This document shows positions 44,660 through 54,989 of a DNA stretch of 64,000 nt, piece after piece (positions within the stretch are counted from its first letter, which is position 1; each line of letters opens with the position of its first letter). The translations under genes were made by a program, and so were the position numbers. The stretch lies in NCBI GenBank assembly GCA_021202925.1, contig JAJQCD010000010.1, positions 190,527 through 254,526 of the forward strand. Direction: 5' to 3'. The stretch is from Clostridiales bacterium (GTDB taxonomy: Bacteria > Bacillota > Clostridia > Lachnospirales > Lachnospiraceae). The notes beneath the pieces are model-generated. The model was not told the DNA's origin and did not search any database. It saw only the letters and a list, made by a program, of their open reading frames with translations.

Positions 44660-45457
44660 ATGAGGATGCGAAGAAGACTGACCGCATGGCTGACCGCCGC
44701 GGCATTATCACTGGCCGGTATGGGGACGGCTGCTTACGCTGCGGAAGTGCCGGATCTGTCCGCGACAGGGACGATTTCGCTGACTATGATGTACGGCGAG
44801 AAAGTCGTCAAAGGCGGCAAGATTTCGCTGTACCGTGTCGGTGATATCCTGGAGGATGACGGGAATTACAGCTTCGTGCTGACGGATGACTTTGCAGACA
44901 GCGGGGTGAGTCTCGATGATGTGACGTCGACAGAGACCGCGGAAGCGCTGAAGACCTACATCACAGAAAATAAACTGGCAGACCTGGGCTCGTCGCAGAG
45001 TCTTAGTACCGGTACAGCGACCTGGACGGATTTGCCGGTTGGCCTGTATCTGTTGGTGCAGACAACAAGAGCCAGCGGATACAAACTGGCGTCTCCATTC
45101 CTGGTCAGCCTGCCCATGTATGAGGACGGCGTATATGTTTACACCGTAGAGGCGGCTCCGAAAGTCGAACTGGAGAAGGGAACCAGTGGCGGCGGTGGAG
45201 GCGGAGGCGGTGGCTCCTCATCCGGAGGCGGCGGTGGCAGTTCCTCCAGCTCCGGTGGACCGGGAAGCAGCAGCGGTTCTTCTGGTTCGGATTCCGGTTC
45301 TCCTGCCTCTTCCTCGGATGCGGATACGGGAGTTGGCGACAGACTGCCGCAGACCGGGCAGCTGAACTGGCCGGTGCCGGTACTGGTTGTATTCGGACTG
45401 GCGCTGATATCCGCAGGCTGGATTCTTCGTTTTGGCAGGAAGGATCATGAGAAATAA
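44660..45457 (+). CDS. Minor (basal) pilin with LPQTG signal
   Basis: 265 aa. Signal peptide ending TAAYAAE, a single SpaA/Cna-B-like domain (about 35-175), a Gly/Ser-rich flexible stalk (about 180-220), LPQTG from residue 229, a membrane helix and the tail RFGRKDHEK. The short size and the position between two sortases fit a basal pilin joined to the cell wall. Its end overlaps the next sortase by 11 bases. Confidence 0.83.
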   Translation: MRMRRRLTAWLTAAALSLAGMGTAAYAAEVPDLSATGTISLTMMYGEKVVKGGKISLYRVGDILEDDGNYSFVLTDDFADSGVSLDDVTSTETAEALKTYITENKLADLGSSQSLSTGTATWTDLPVGLYLLVQTTRASGYKLASPFLVSLPMYEDGVYVYTVEAAPKVELEKGTSGGGGGGGGGSSSGGGGGSSSSSGGPGSSSGSSGSDSGSPASSSDADTGVGDRLPQTGQLNWPVPVLVVFGLALISAGWILRFGRKDHEK

Positions 45458-46094
45458 GATTGGCGCACTTTGCATCGGTCTGGGGCTGTTATTTATTCTC
45501 GGCGCACTTGCCCTGTTCGGGTGGAACCAGCTGGAAGACATGCGGGCTGGGGCAGAAGCCGAGAGTTATTTACCCCGCTTGGTCGAATATATTGAAGCTC
45601 AGGACGCCGCTCCGGCGACCAATTTACCGCCTGAGCTTCAGAAAGAGAGCGAAGAGACAGCGGAGATCGACGGTTACAGCTACATCGGTTTTCTGTCTAT
45701 CCCGGCGCTGGATCTGGAATTGCCGGTTATGTCCGAGTGGGATTACGCGAAGCTTAAGATTTCGCCCTGCCGCTATGTGGGCTCCGCGAAGACAGACGAC
45801 CTGGTGATCGCGGCGCACAATTACAGTCGCCATTTCGGGAACCTGTCGAAGCTGACTTCGGGCGATGAAGTGTACTTCATCGATATGGAAGGAGTCCGCT
45901 ATACCTATACCGTTGAAGTGATTGAGACATTAGAGCCGGATGCGATTGAAGAAATGACCGACAGCGATTATGCCCTGACGCTTTTCACCTGTACCTACGG
46001 AGGGCAGATGCGGGTGACCGTCCGCTGCAGTCGACAGATCAGAAAGATAAATGAGGGACAAGGATTGGATGAAGGTATACAAAGCCGGAACTGA
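45447..46094 (+). CDS. Second sortase (class D-like), likely the wall-anchoring enzyme
   Basis: 215 aa. N-terminal membrane helix (5-24), then a compact sortase barrel with His in VIAAHNYSRHFGNL, Cys182 in LTLFTCTYGG, and Arg in RVTVRC. It has no C-terminal membrane helix, unlike the class C enzyme upstream. Such a second sortase often attaches the finished pilus to peptidoglycan. The class assignment is tentative. Confidence 0.8.
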   Translation: MRNKIGALCIGLGLLFILGALALFGWNQLEDMRAGAEAESYLPRLVEYIEAQDAAPATNLPPELQKESEETAEIDGYSYIGFLSIPALDLELPVMSEWDYAKLKISPCRYVGSAKTDDLVIAAHNYSRHFGNLSKLTSGDEVYFIDMEGVRYTYTVEVIETLEPDAIEEMTDSDYALTLFTCTYGGQMRVTVRCSRQIRKINEGQGLDEGIQSRN

Positions 46095-46217
46095 GCGGTT
46101 TGCTGGTATCGGCCTGGTATAAAAACAATGGAAGGAAAGAGGAACAGGAGTGAAACAGACGAACCTCTGAACACGTCCATTGGCAACAGAAAAATAACAG
46201 GAAAAGGAGTAAGTTTT

Positions 46218-47837
46218 ATGAAAAAACTAAAAAAAGCAGTCAGTGTATTACTGATGGTGGTCATGGTTCTGAGTATGACCTGTACCGGATTTGCTAATAC
46301 AACGTATTCCGACACAAGCGGATCCATTACCATCAATAATGATGTAAGTGGTTACACTTATGTTGCTTATCAAATTTTTGATGGAGATCTGATCAACGGA
46401 AAGCTGTCCAATATTGTTTGGGGTAGCGCCATTGCGACTACTGACCATAGTTCTGCACTTGCTGCAGTACAGGCAATTACAGTAAATAGCGATGAACCAT
46501 TTAAGGATTGTACAAGTGCTGCGGATGTAGCTGATGTGTTGGATGCCTGTTCTGATGACGATGCTATCGTGCAGGCGTTTGCCGATGCAATTGGCGAATA
46601 TGCGTCTTCTAATGGAGTGACTCTGAGTCAGAAATCAGATAAGTCTGGTTATTATACAGATATAACTGACGTAGGCTACTATCTTGTCAAGACATCAGTT
46701 GTACCAGATGGTTATACTCATACTCGTTATATTATGTTGGTTGTCGGCGCCGCAGAAGCTAATACGAAGTCAAGCAAAACTACCTTGGACAAAACTGTAG
46801 ACGATATAGATGACTCAACCGGTGATAAAGAAAGCGACGAAACGGCTGACTATGATCTGTATGATGATGTTCCGTTTACACTGACTGCTACATTGCCAAC
46901 TAATTATTCAGAATATGATACTTATAAGCTGGTATTCCATGATACTCTTTCCAGCAGCCTGAGTTTTAATGAAAATGTAGTAGTAACAGTTTACAGTGAT
47001 TCAACTGACACAACTGGGACGGTAGTATATTCCGGATATTCTGTAGAAATCCCGGGAGATAACGGCGAGACTTTTAAGGTGGTCATTAATGATACAAATG
47101 CCTTATATGAGTCAGGCTCTACTACTGCCATCAGTGTAACAAAAGATTCAATTATCGTTGTAACATATACTGCACAATTGATTGCGACAACCAGTAATGC
47201 TGCTGATGCAGCGACCAATACAGCTAAATTAGAGTATTCAGACGACCCGAACAGCAGTGGTTCTGGCAGTACTGGTAATACTCCGGATGATGTTACCACT
47301 GTTTTCACCTTTAATCTGTATGTAGAAAAAACGGATGGAACCGATGCTCTGGCAGGCGCAGCTTTCACTTTGTACAAATATGCTCCAAATGATTCAAACG
47401 CTGATGCTAACGGTTTTATCGAGGTAAAAGCACTTGACGCAGGAACGGAAACAGAATTCTGCTTTGATGGTTTGGATGCAGGTCAGTATAAGATTGTTGA
47501 GACTACGACTCCTGCGGGATACAACTCCATCGAGGATATCTATTTTGTAATCGAGGCGAATCATTATGAGAATGCTTCTGGAGAAGCAGTAGTCGAACTG
47601 AGTGCTACAGAGACTGATTCAAGCTGGGGTAAAAAGACTGGCAGTGATGCGCAGACGATCACCGTAAAGAACGGAACGGAACTGGATTTGGAAACGACTA
47701 TTGTTAACAAGGCTGGCGCTACCCTGCCCAGCACCGGTGGTATCGGTACCACGATCTTCTATGTGGTTGGCGGAATCCTGGTCGTGGCCGCGGCAGTGCT
47801 TCTGATTACCAAGGGACGCATGAAAAGATCAGAATAA
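46218..47837 (+). CDS. Major pilin subunit (LPSTG, isopeptide-type domains)
   Basis: 539 aa from ATG 46218 (AAAAGGAG). Signal peptide ends near TGFAN. An N-terminal D1 domain is followed by TTLDKTVDD, a candidate pilin-motif lysine, then a D2 domain (DVPFTLTATLP) and a Cna-B D3 domain with the E-box YKIVETTTPAGYN. LPSTG from residue 503, a membrane helix and the tail KGRMKRSE complete it. Size, three-domain plan and sortase neighbours make this the shaft pilin. Sequence A/T content rises relative to the genes before it. Confidence 0.87.
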   Translation: MKKLKKAVSVLLMVVMVLSMTCTGFANTTYSDTSGSITINNDVSGYTYVAYQIFDGDLINGKLSNIVWGSAIATTDHSSALAAVQAITVNSDEPFKDCTSAADVADVLDACSDDDAIVQAFADAIGEYASSNGVTLSQKSDKSGYYTDITDVGYYLVKTSVVPDGYTHTRYIMLVVGAAEANTKSSKTTLDKTVDDIDDSTGDKESDETADYDLYDDVPFTLTATLPTNYSEYDTYKLVFHDTLSSSLSFNENVVVTVYSDSTDTTGTVVYSGYSVEIPGDNGETFKVVINDTNALYESGSTTAISVTKDSIIVVTYTAQLIATTSNAADAATNTAKLEYSDDPNSSGSGSTGNTPDDVTTVFTFNLYVEKTDGTDALAGAAFTLYKYAPNDSNADANGFIEVKALDAGTETEFCFDGLDAGQYKIVETTTPAGYNSIEDIYFVIEANHYENASGEAVVELSATETDSSWGKKTGSDAQTITVKNGTELDLETTIVNKAGATLPSTGGIGTTIFYVVGGILVVAAAVLLITKGRMKRSE

Positions 47838-48234
47838 GTAACGTGTAATTCGAGATATGATACATAATCTGTAATTTGTTCCTGACTGGAGCAAAACAAA
47901 AGGAACATCCGGAACCCGGATTCGTATAAGAATCTGCTGTCAGCAGCTTCTTACTAACGCTAAGGCAAGTAAGGTTCGTTGTCTGCCATCGTCCTTGCGG
48001 TGGCAGACAGCAAAAGAATAAAGCAGAGGGGTATGAGGGAGCAGGAATGGGAGACACAAACAGATTCATTTGGAAACAATGGGGAAAAGACTTAAACAGG
48101 AAAACAACGTTGCCGCATGAACAGGGCAGGTTGAATATAGATTGGATGCAGGCGGCCTTCATGAAGAGGGTAGCGTATCAATAAAGCGAGGATAAGCAGA
48201 CAAGCAAATGCCGGTTGGTATGGGAGGTAATGAG
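47838..48234 (+). other. 397-bp gap between major pilin and fibro-slime adhesin genes
   Basis: No convincing gene. Two hairpins are seen: TAAGAATCTGCTG with its partner ending TTCTTA at about 47931-47957, and GTCTGCCATCG with CGGTGGCAGAC at about 47980-48010. Neither has a T run, so they may be mRNA processing or stability elements that set the pilin/tip ratio rather than terminators. No strong promoter was seen. Confidence 0.35.
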
Positions 48235-51200
48235 ATGCGAAATTTGATACAGAGATTTGAAAAAGCTGTTTTAAGGAAAAAGGTCGTCCGTCACCGTTGT
48301 GCTACGGTGTTAGCTGCGTCGGCTTTGGCGGCTGCAATATGTGCGTATGGACAGATGAATCCGGAGGCAGCTACTACGAGTATGGCTTCATCCTCGGACT
48401 GGGAGGAATCAGATTCGTCAGGAGATGCCGTCCGCGAGGTAACCTATGCAATCGAAGATGGCCGGATTATTGGCTATGCACTGGTTCCGGATTCGGAGAT
48501 CTATACCCTGAGCTATACCGGGGAGGACTATGCAGTAATTGTGTCGTATGGCGGAGATGCTCTGGTACCGGAAGATGCAGAACTGGTTGTCACCGAATAT
48601 GACTCAGATTCAGAAGTCTGGCAGAACCGCTATGAAGAGACAGCTGCTCTTTATGGCTGGGAGGACGAAGAGACGGAAGAGATCGCATCCGATGCAAACG
48701 CAACGACTGTAAAAACGTTGCACCATGGATTCCGCCTGTTTGATATTGATGTATATGCGGATGGAGAAGAGGTCGAGCTGGCTGCCGAAGCAACCGTCTA
48801 TATCACATTTAGCGCAGGGAATGAGCCTGAGAGCTGCATGGTCACCTCTTTTAGCGACGGAGCGGCTGATGTTGGAGCAGTCAAGGGGTATGAGAGCGGA
48901 AATCAGATTGTTTCGTTTGGTACTGAGAAGCTGGACAGCTATGGTATCTCTCTGACCACCGTGAAGGATTCCTATACCATCTTAAATTTTGAAGGCGACG
49001 ATTATATTATTACAGTTACTTACGATGAGGAAGCCGGACTGCCGGAAGGTACAGAACTGTCTGTAAGCGAATACGGGATGGATTCTGAAACCTGGCATAA
49101 CCGTTATAATGAAACGGCGTTGCTGTATGGATGGACGGAAGAAGAAGCTTATTCATTCCGCCTGTTTGATATCAGCCTGCTTGCAGACGGTGAAAAGATC
49201 GAGCCGAGTGCAGACGTAAACGTGGTGATTTCTTTACTGGAAAAGTCCGAGATGAAGGACTATACTGTCACTCATTATGGCGAAGAGAAAACAGAGACAA
49301 TAGAGGCAACTTCCGAGTTTGAGGAAGGAATGCAGAGTGTCAGCTTTGATGCTGCGGAGTTTTCGGACTACAGCTTGGCTACAGCGGCGAATCCGACGTT
49401 TACGGTGCAGTATTATGCATATTTGGATCTGGTATCCAAGACTGGAGATAATACTCTGACAGTAATTGACACCAGTGGGGGAAATCTGCCAAAAAATGGG
49501 ACCGACCCGAGTACTACAACAATGGGGTTGAAGAAGTCCGGAACGAATTCTCTTGGCACTCTCTATAAAGTGGCAACAGAATCGACTCTTACGCAAGTTT
49601 ATTCAGATGGAAGCTATACTTATTCATATGCACCAAAACTCGAATATGTAAATAAACTGGCTCAAAATACCGGTTATACTTTAAAGGAGATATGGGTATT
49701 AAAGAGTGGGAAGGATAGTTCAAGCATAACAAGCACGGATTGGGATTCTTATACTTATTCGGATAGCCTGACATTTACCAATACAGCTTCTGCAGCATCA
49801 GGTTCATGTATCTATATAGATAACAGTACAGTCATGCGGTTAGTTTATGATACGAACCCAGCGACTTATACAAACAAAGCAAACCTGTATGATTATGATA
49901 TATCCGATGGGAAAACATATAAGAGTGCAAGCACAACGGGTGGAACCACTACAAATAACGGGACAAATACTGTATATGCGTATACCTATCTGAGTGGCAT
50001 CAATAGTAACGGGAATTATAGCGGAAGCGGGACAAAGCTGGGATTTGGTAACGATAATACCGGATCTGGGCTTGGAGCTCTTTTGTGGAGTGGAAATCTG
50101 CTGAATAAATATAATACTAATGGATATAAAGGCTGCACTTTTGGATTGGTGAGTTCCTTGGATAGTGGCATAATAGATTATTCCAGTGGCGTAGTTGCTC
50201 CGAATTTATTTGACGATGGATCAGCTACGGGCAAAACAACTTATAATAATCAGAATTTAATTTTTGATAAGGATGGCGACACTTATACTTTAACTAAAAT
50301 TAGTGGAGATGCAAACATTACAGACTTGGATACATTCCTGACATTCAGTGCCCATGGAACCATTACCACAAATAATTTCTGGCCTATGGATACTGTTGCT
50401 TCCTATGGAACATCTGGTCATGATTTGAAGTTTGGGGATAGTGATCTGCATGGTTTACGAAAACATTTTGGAAATGGCAGTACCGGTAATTTTTCGGATA
50501 GTGATGACGGCTCGGATCATAACAGTTACTTCGGTATGCAGTATGCTGTTGATTTCACGCTGACAGCAGATTATGTCGGACCACTGAATTACTATTTCTT
50601 CGGTGATGATGACATGTGGGTGTTCCTTGATGGCGAGCTTGTTTGTGATATTGGCGGTGTGCATTCTTCTGTTGGCGAATATGTGGATCTCTGGGATTAC
50701 ATCATAAAAGGTAGTGCAGGACCCCATACCTTGAGCTTTTACTATACAGAACGTGGCGCGTCTGGTTCCACCTGCTATATGCGTTTTACTCTCCCATCTG
50801 TATCGTCCAACACTCCTGTGCAGGATACAGGTAATCTGCGGGTAGAAAAAGAAGTAAGTGGTACTGGTGCAGATTCTCAGGAAGAATTTAAATTCACACT
50901 TGGTTTAAAGGATAGCAGTGGTGACGAGTTAACGGATACGTATGGTTACACAATTCATAATTCAGATGACACACAGGTTAGTACAGGTACAATTACAAGC
51001 GGCGGAACATTTGAGTTGTCGGATGGGCAATACATCATTGTGAGTTATCTTCCGGATGGCACAGAATGTACGGTGACTGAAACGAGTACCAATTATGTAA
51101 CAACATATAAAGTAGACAGTGGAAGTTATGATTCGGGGTTATCCGCCAGTACCAGTATAGTAGATGATGATACGGTAGTGATACATTTCCTGAACACGCG

Positions 51201-51315
51201 TGAGTATACGCTTCCTGAGTCCGGTGGGTCCGGCGTATGGATGTTCGCATCCATTGGCGTTGCGCTCTGCGGAGCGGCAGGTGTCGTCTTCTATCAGCGC
51301 AGAAGACGGATATAA
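48235..51315 (+). CDS. Large surface adhesin with fibro-slime domain and LPESG sorting signal (likely pilus tip)
   Basis: 1026 aa from ATG 48235 (GGGAGGT upstream). A long signal peptide with a basic start is followed by two tandem copies of an about 120-residue module (YTLSYTGEDYAVIVSY... WQNRYEETAALYGW and TILNFEGDDYIITVTY... WHNRYNETALLYGW). A Thr/Ser/Tyr-rich beta region then precedes a fibro-slime/PA14-like domain with YYFFGDDDMWVFLDGELVCD and GGVHSS. Next come a DUF7601-like stalk (GNLRVEKEVSG) and LPESG at residue 993 with membrane helix and RRRRI tail. The sorting motif has Ser instead of Thr at position four. It probably binds ligand at the pilus tip. Confidence 0.83.
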   Translation: MRNLIQRFEKAVLRKKVVRHRCATVLAASALAAAICAYGQMNPEAATTSMASSSDWEESDSSGDAVREVTYAIEDGRIIGYALVPDSEIYTLSYTGEDYAVIVSYGGDALVPEDAELVVTEYDSDSEVWQNRYEETAALYGWEDEETEEIASDANATTVKTLHHGFRLFDIDVYADGEEVELAAEATVYITFSAGNEPESCMVTSFSDGAADVGAVKGYESGNQIVSFGTEKLDSYGISLTTVKDSYTILNFEGDDYIITVTYDEEAGLPEGTELSVSEYGMDSETWHNRYNETALLYGWTEEEAYSFRLFDISLLADGEKIEPSADVNVVISLLEKSEMKDYTVTHYGEEKTETIEATSEFEEGMQSVSFDAAEFSDYSLATAANPTFTVQYYAYLDLVSKTGDNTLTVIDTSGGNLPKNGTDPSTTTMGLKKSGTNSLGTLYKVATESTLTQVYSDGSYTYSYAPKLEYVNKLAQNTGYTLKEIWVLKSGKDSSSITSTDWDSYTYSDSLTFTNTASAASGSCIYIDNSTVMRLVYDTNPATYTNKANLYDYDISDGKTYKSASTTGGTTTNNGTNTVYAYTYLSGINSNGNYSGSGTKLGFGNDNTGSGLGALLWSGNLLNKYNTNGYKGCTFGLVSSLDSGIIDYSSGVVAPNLFDDGSATGKTTYNNQNLIFDKDGDTYTLTKISGDANITDLDTFLTFSAHGTITTNNFWPMDTVASYGTSGHDLKFGDSDLHGLRKHFGNGSTGNFSDSDDGSDHNSYFGMQYAVDFTLTADYVGPLNYYFFGDDDMWVFLDGELVCDIGGVHSSVGEYVDLWDYIIKGSAGPHTLSFYYTERGASGSTCYMRFTLPSVSSNTPVQDTGNLRVEKEVSGTGADSQEEFKFTLGLKDSSGDELTDTYGYTIHNSDDTQVSTGTITSGGTFELSDGQYIIVSYLPDGTECTVTETSTNYVTTYKVDSGSYDSGLSASTSIVDDDTVVIHFLNTREYTLPESGGSGVWMFASIGVALCGAAGVVFYQRRRRI

Positions 51316-51410
51316 GCCAGGAGAGACCGGTCATCTTCAGATATTGAAGCTTGATATCTGTGTATGTCGGATACAGCTGATACCAATGAAATCTTACAAA
51401 AGTAAAAATA

Positions 51411-51455
51411 CAGCAAAGCGGCGATAGTAATTGATTTGCCGCTTTCTGTTTTTGC
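51411..51455 (+). terminator. Terminator after the fibro-slime adhesin
   Basis: AAAGCGGC pairs with GCCGCTTT, extended by CAG/CTG, followed by TTTTTG; about 95 bases after the stop. Confidence 0.75.
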
Positions 51456-51606
51456 GTATAGGCTATAGTGAATTATTTTTTATGCTGTTCGTCGAATCAA
51501 TGCAAATGACACAGGGATATTGGCAGGAGCGCTGTATGAATGGGATGTAAAATAAGAGACGGAGAGCCATGACAGACGCACGATTGCTTGTGAAAGGAAA
51601 AACAGG

Positions 51607-52815
51607 ATGATGAAAAAGGCACTCGGAGTATTGATGTGGATCCTGGCGATGTGTGCATGCTCAGGAACTGTATATGCAACAGAAAGCAGGATAGGAAATG
51701 CGAGGGAGAATTATTGCAATGTCGCTTTTTACATAACAGATGAAACCGCTGACGGTTATCCGGGCAGTAAGTTTACGGCGACATGGACGGATGAGACGGG
51801 AACGTATACCGGACAATACGATTTCACCAAAGGGAACAGTTGGGGAAACGGAAGAGGCGTAATTGTCACGATGGAAGCGCCAGTAACCTTCCAGGTGGAT
51901 TTTTCCGGTTTGGAAGAGGGGTATAAAATTGTAAACACGCTTGATTTATCAGAAGAGATCACGTTTGAGACAATATCCGGCGGGACGGCAAGCGTTTACT
52001 GGTCTGTCTTTGACAGTGAAAATACTACGGGTACAATTGGCGGAACTCCGGATGATACAAAAGAAATTACGACGGAAAGTCAGATAGTGAAGCAGTCGGA
52101 GAATGGAAACCGGGTAATTAAAAATGAAGAAGCGGAAGAAGTCTATCAGAACTTTCTTTCCGCAGTGAGTTACATTGCAGATAGTGACGAGTGGTATTCT
52201 GCTTTGCTGATTCAGTATGATTGGTTCGGAGAAGCCTCTTATGCTCCATGGTATGCTGAGTATGTGGCAGGTGGAACAAAAGAAGAATTCCTTTCCATGT
52301 CTCTGTTTGACCGTTTCGTATGGTCGGAAACTTATCTGAGGTACGCATGGGCAGTCGGCACAGGCTCTTACAGCACCTATTTTGGAAGTAAGGAAAACTT
52401 TGAAAGCCATATTACGAACAATATTGTGAATATGATTAACAACGCCACAGATTACGAAGCAGTGGAAGAAGCCTACCTTACCCTTGCAGAGTGGCAATAT
52501 AATTATGTCACAGAAAATGGTTTCCCGTTCAACTTTGTCAATAACCGGTCTTATCTTGACGAAGGTGGTTCTCTGCCGGATAGTGTAGCCCAAACGGAAT
52601 CCGGGACAAATTCGGATGACGCAGAACTGGCAGAAATCCGTAAGGAATTGATGGCGGAACTCAGTGAGGAAGAGATTGCGGAATTGAGTGGAGATACAGA
52701 AACAACCAAAAAAGTCGACAGCACGTCCTCCTCCGGGCCAGGAGCGATAGTTGTAATTCTTGTTGTGATAATCGTTGGTGGTAGTGTGTACTTCTTCCTT
52801 TGCAGGAAGAAGTAG
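51607..52815 (+). CDS. Secreted, membrane-anchored protein of unknown function
   Basis: 402 aa. Signal peptide with a Cys pair (ILAMCACSGTVYAT), a beta-rich domain (25-140), a helical domain with many Trp/Tyr residues (about 165-320; YAPWYAEYVAGGTKEEF), an acidic helix, a Ser linker, and a C-terminal membrane helix (AIVVILVVIIVGGSVYFF) ending CRKK. There is no LPXTG motif, so it stays in the membrane. It follows the pilus genes but lies after a terminator, so it may be transcribed separately. Family not recognised. Confidence 0.65.
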   Translation: MMKKALGVLMWILAMCACSGTVYATESRIGNARENYCNVAFYITDETADGYPGSKFTATWTDETGTYTGQYDFTKGNSWGNGRGVIVTMEAPVTFQVDFSGLEEGYKIVNTLDLSEEITFETISGGTASVYWSVFDSENTTGTIGGTPDDTKEITTESQIVKQSENGNRVIKNEEAEEVYQNFLSAVSYIADSDEWYSALLIQYDWFGEASYAPWYAEYVAGGTKEEFLSMSLFDRFVWSETYLRYAWAVGTGSYSTYFGSKENFESHITNNIVNMINNATDYEAVEEAYLTLAEWQYNYVTENGFPFNFVNNRSYLDEGGSLPDSVAQTESGTNSDDAELAEIRKELMAELSEEEIAELSGDTETTKKVDSTSSSGPGAIVVILVVIIVGGSVYFFLCRKK

Positions 52816-53001
52816 TATGATTTATAAGCAGGAGAGCGCCGTATTGCATTGCTTTTCGCATTCATGAATAAACTGCATTTTAAGAATAACCCTGTGGGAG
52901 ATTTCCGAAATGTGTTGTTGTCCGGCCTGTGCTGCGGATTTTTCCAACAAGGGGTTATTTTGTGATGATAAGAGAATAGCTGAAAATTTGCAGGAGAGGT
53001 A

Positions 53002-53030
53002 TTGACATTCGGATTGATGCCCCATAAAAT
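53002..53030 (+). promoter_or_regulatory. Sigma-A promoter of the second AAA-ATPase-like gene
   Basis: TTGACA, 17 bases, TAAAAT, about 37 bases before the start at 53068. Confidence 0.78.
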
Positions 53031-53067
53031 ACAAAATAATAAAAGGTATCAAAGGAGATTACAGTTT

Positions 53068-54660
53068 ATGGGAATCTATTTAAATCCGGGATATACAGGA
53101 TTTGAAGAAATCAGAAGAGATATATATGTGGATAAAACAGGACTCCTCTCTTTTATGAACAGTCTCATAGGCAAGCCAAAGCCTCTGGTAAGTTTTAGCA
53201 GACCAAGACGTTTTGGAAAATCCTTTGATGCAAACATGATTTGTGCATATTATGACAGGAGCTGTGACTCCAGGTTTCTTTATGAAGATCTCAGAATATC
53301 AAAAGATGACAGCTTTGAAAAGCATCTGAATAAATATAATGTCATAACCTTTGATGTAACGGGTTTCATTATGGATTCAAGGGATAATGATACGGATATT
53401 ATTCTGAATATAAGGAATTCTTTGCTCAGAGAATTAAGAGACACTTTTCCGGGTTGTATTGATGATGAAGAAAAGAATCTTGGGAAGGCTTTATATGCCG
53501 TTGTATCAAAAGGAAATGAGAAATTTGTATTTGTTATAGACGAATGGGATGCGCTGTTCAGAGAATATAAGGATGATAAGCGACTTCAGGAGGATTATAT
53601 TCTTTTTCTGAGAAACCTTTTCAAAAATAAGGATACGACTTCCAGGACAATTGCTGCCGCATATATGACGGGTATTCTCCCGATTAAGAAGTATGGCACA
53701 GAATCTGCATTGACGGATTTTAAAGAATACTCCATGACGACGCCGAAAAGACTTGCAAAGTATGTTGGCTTTACAGAAGCCGAAGTTAAGGATCTTTGTG
53801 ATGAATATCGGATGGATTTTAATGAAATGCAGTCCTGGTATGACGGTTATTCATTTAGTCGGGTTAATCATGTGTATAGCCCAAACTCGGTGATGAACGC
53901 AATACAGGAAGAAGAAATACAAAATTATTGGACGCAAACAGAAACATTTGAAAGCCTGAAAAAATATATTCAGATAAACAAGGACGGCTTAAAGGATGCA
54001 ATTGTTTTAATGCTTGGCGGTCAACGGGTACAGATTGATGTCAGCACATTCCAAAATGATATTACATCTTTTGACAGTAAAGACGATGTGCTGACATTAT
54101 TAATTCACCTTGGATACCTGGCATACGATCAGAAGAAAAAAGAGGTTTATATTCCGAATCAGGAGGTGGCGGAAGCCTTCCGGTCTTCTGTTAAGGGTGG
54201 AAAATGGAAGTCTGTGGAACAGGCAATCAACAACGCGGAAAGACTTCTGGATGCAACACTTCGCGGAGAGAGCGACACCGTTGCACAGGCACTGGAAGCG
54301 GTGCATGAAGAATGCTCTTCCGTATTGACATACAACGACGAGAATTCTCTTGCCTGTGCGATCTATATCGCATATTACACAGCGAAGAATTACTACAAAA
54401 TCATCAGAGAACTTCCGACAGGCAAAGGCTTTGCAGATTATGCTTTTATTCCCGGAAAAGATACCGATAAGCCTGCCATGATCATCGAGTTAAAGTATGA
54501 TAAAGACGCTGACACCGCAATCCGGCAAATACATGAGAACCGTTATGACGGCGATTTAAAGAAGTATTATGGAGGTCTGCTTTTGGTTGGAATCAATTAC
54601 GACAAAGACGCGAAGAAAACGAATGCGAAGAGACACAGTTGTCTGATTGAAAAGGTGTAA
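53068..54660 (+). CDS. AAA-ATPase-like / PD-(D/E)XK nuclease domain protein (copy 2)
   Basis: 530 aa from ATG 53068 (AAAGGAG). Same architecture as the gene at 12837: Walker A SRPRRFGKSFDA, Walker B VFVIDEWDALFREY, family signature MTGILPIKKYGTESALTDF, and C-terminal nuclease with GKGFADYAF, MIIELKYDKDADTA and HENRYDGDLKKYY. The two copies are near-identical over long stretches at both ends and more diverged in the middle. Base use is A/T-richer than in copy 1, which suggests separate arrivals rather than a recent duplication. Confidence 0.85.
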   Translation: MGIYLNPGYTGFEEIRRDIYVDKTGLLSFMNSLIGKPKPLVSFSRPRRFGKSFDANMICAYYDRSCDSRFLYEDLRISKDDSFEKHLNKYNVITFDVTGFIMDSRDNDTDIILNIRNSLLRELRDTFPGCIDDEEKNLGKALYAVVSKGNEKFVFVIDEWDALFREYKDDKRLQEDYILFLRNLFKNKDTTSRTIAAAYMTGILPIKKYGTESALTDFKEYSMTTPKRLAKYVGFTEAEVKDLCDEYRMDFNEMQSWYDGYSFSRVNHVYSPNSVMNAIQEEEIQNYWTQTETFESLKKYIQINKDGLKDAIVLMLGGQRVQIDVSTFQNDITSFDSKDDVLTLLIHLGYLAYDQKKKEVYIPNQEVAEAFRSSVKGGKWKSVEQAINNAERLLDATLRGESDTVAQALEAVHEECSSVLTYNDENSLACAIYIAYYTAKNYYKIIRELPTGKGFADYAFIPGKDTDKPAMIIELKYDKDADTAIRQIHENRYDGDLKKYYGGLLLVGINYDKDAKKTNAKRHSCLIEKV

Positions 54661-54719
54661 GCAGGAAGAACGGAAACAGTGCATAATTGAATCAGGCAAA
54701 GAAAAACAGGCAGAAGAAG

Positions 54720-54829
54720 TCCTTAAGGAACAGATTTTAGCGGCGCAGGGAGTGGAGATTGACGGCGTATCCGGGGCTACGGACACGACATCCGCAGTTA
54801 AGGCAGCGCTTGCAGAAGCTCTGAAATAG
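54720..54829 (+). pseudogene. C-terminal fragment of an FMN-binding domain protein
   Basis: The frame reads KEQILAAQGVEIDGVSGAT then DTTSAVKAALAEALK and stops. The DGVSGAT motif with a following Ser-Ala helix is the flavin attachment signature of FMN-binding (RnfG/NqrC-type or fumarate-reductase-associated) domains. Only about 35 residues remain and they join directly to the 3' end of the AAA-ATPase gene, so this is a remnant. Confidence 0.6.
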
Positions 54830-54989
54830 ATTGCTTTTTCTTATCGCATCGGGTATAATGACAGCCGGAATTGCTATTTTGACAATAAGCGCTGGATGAC
54901 GCAGACGTTGTCCGGCGCATTTATTTTTGCCCAGGAATATGGATAGCAGGCTGCGACAAAAGCGGGCTTTTGCAGGGAGAAAAATAGTG

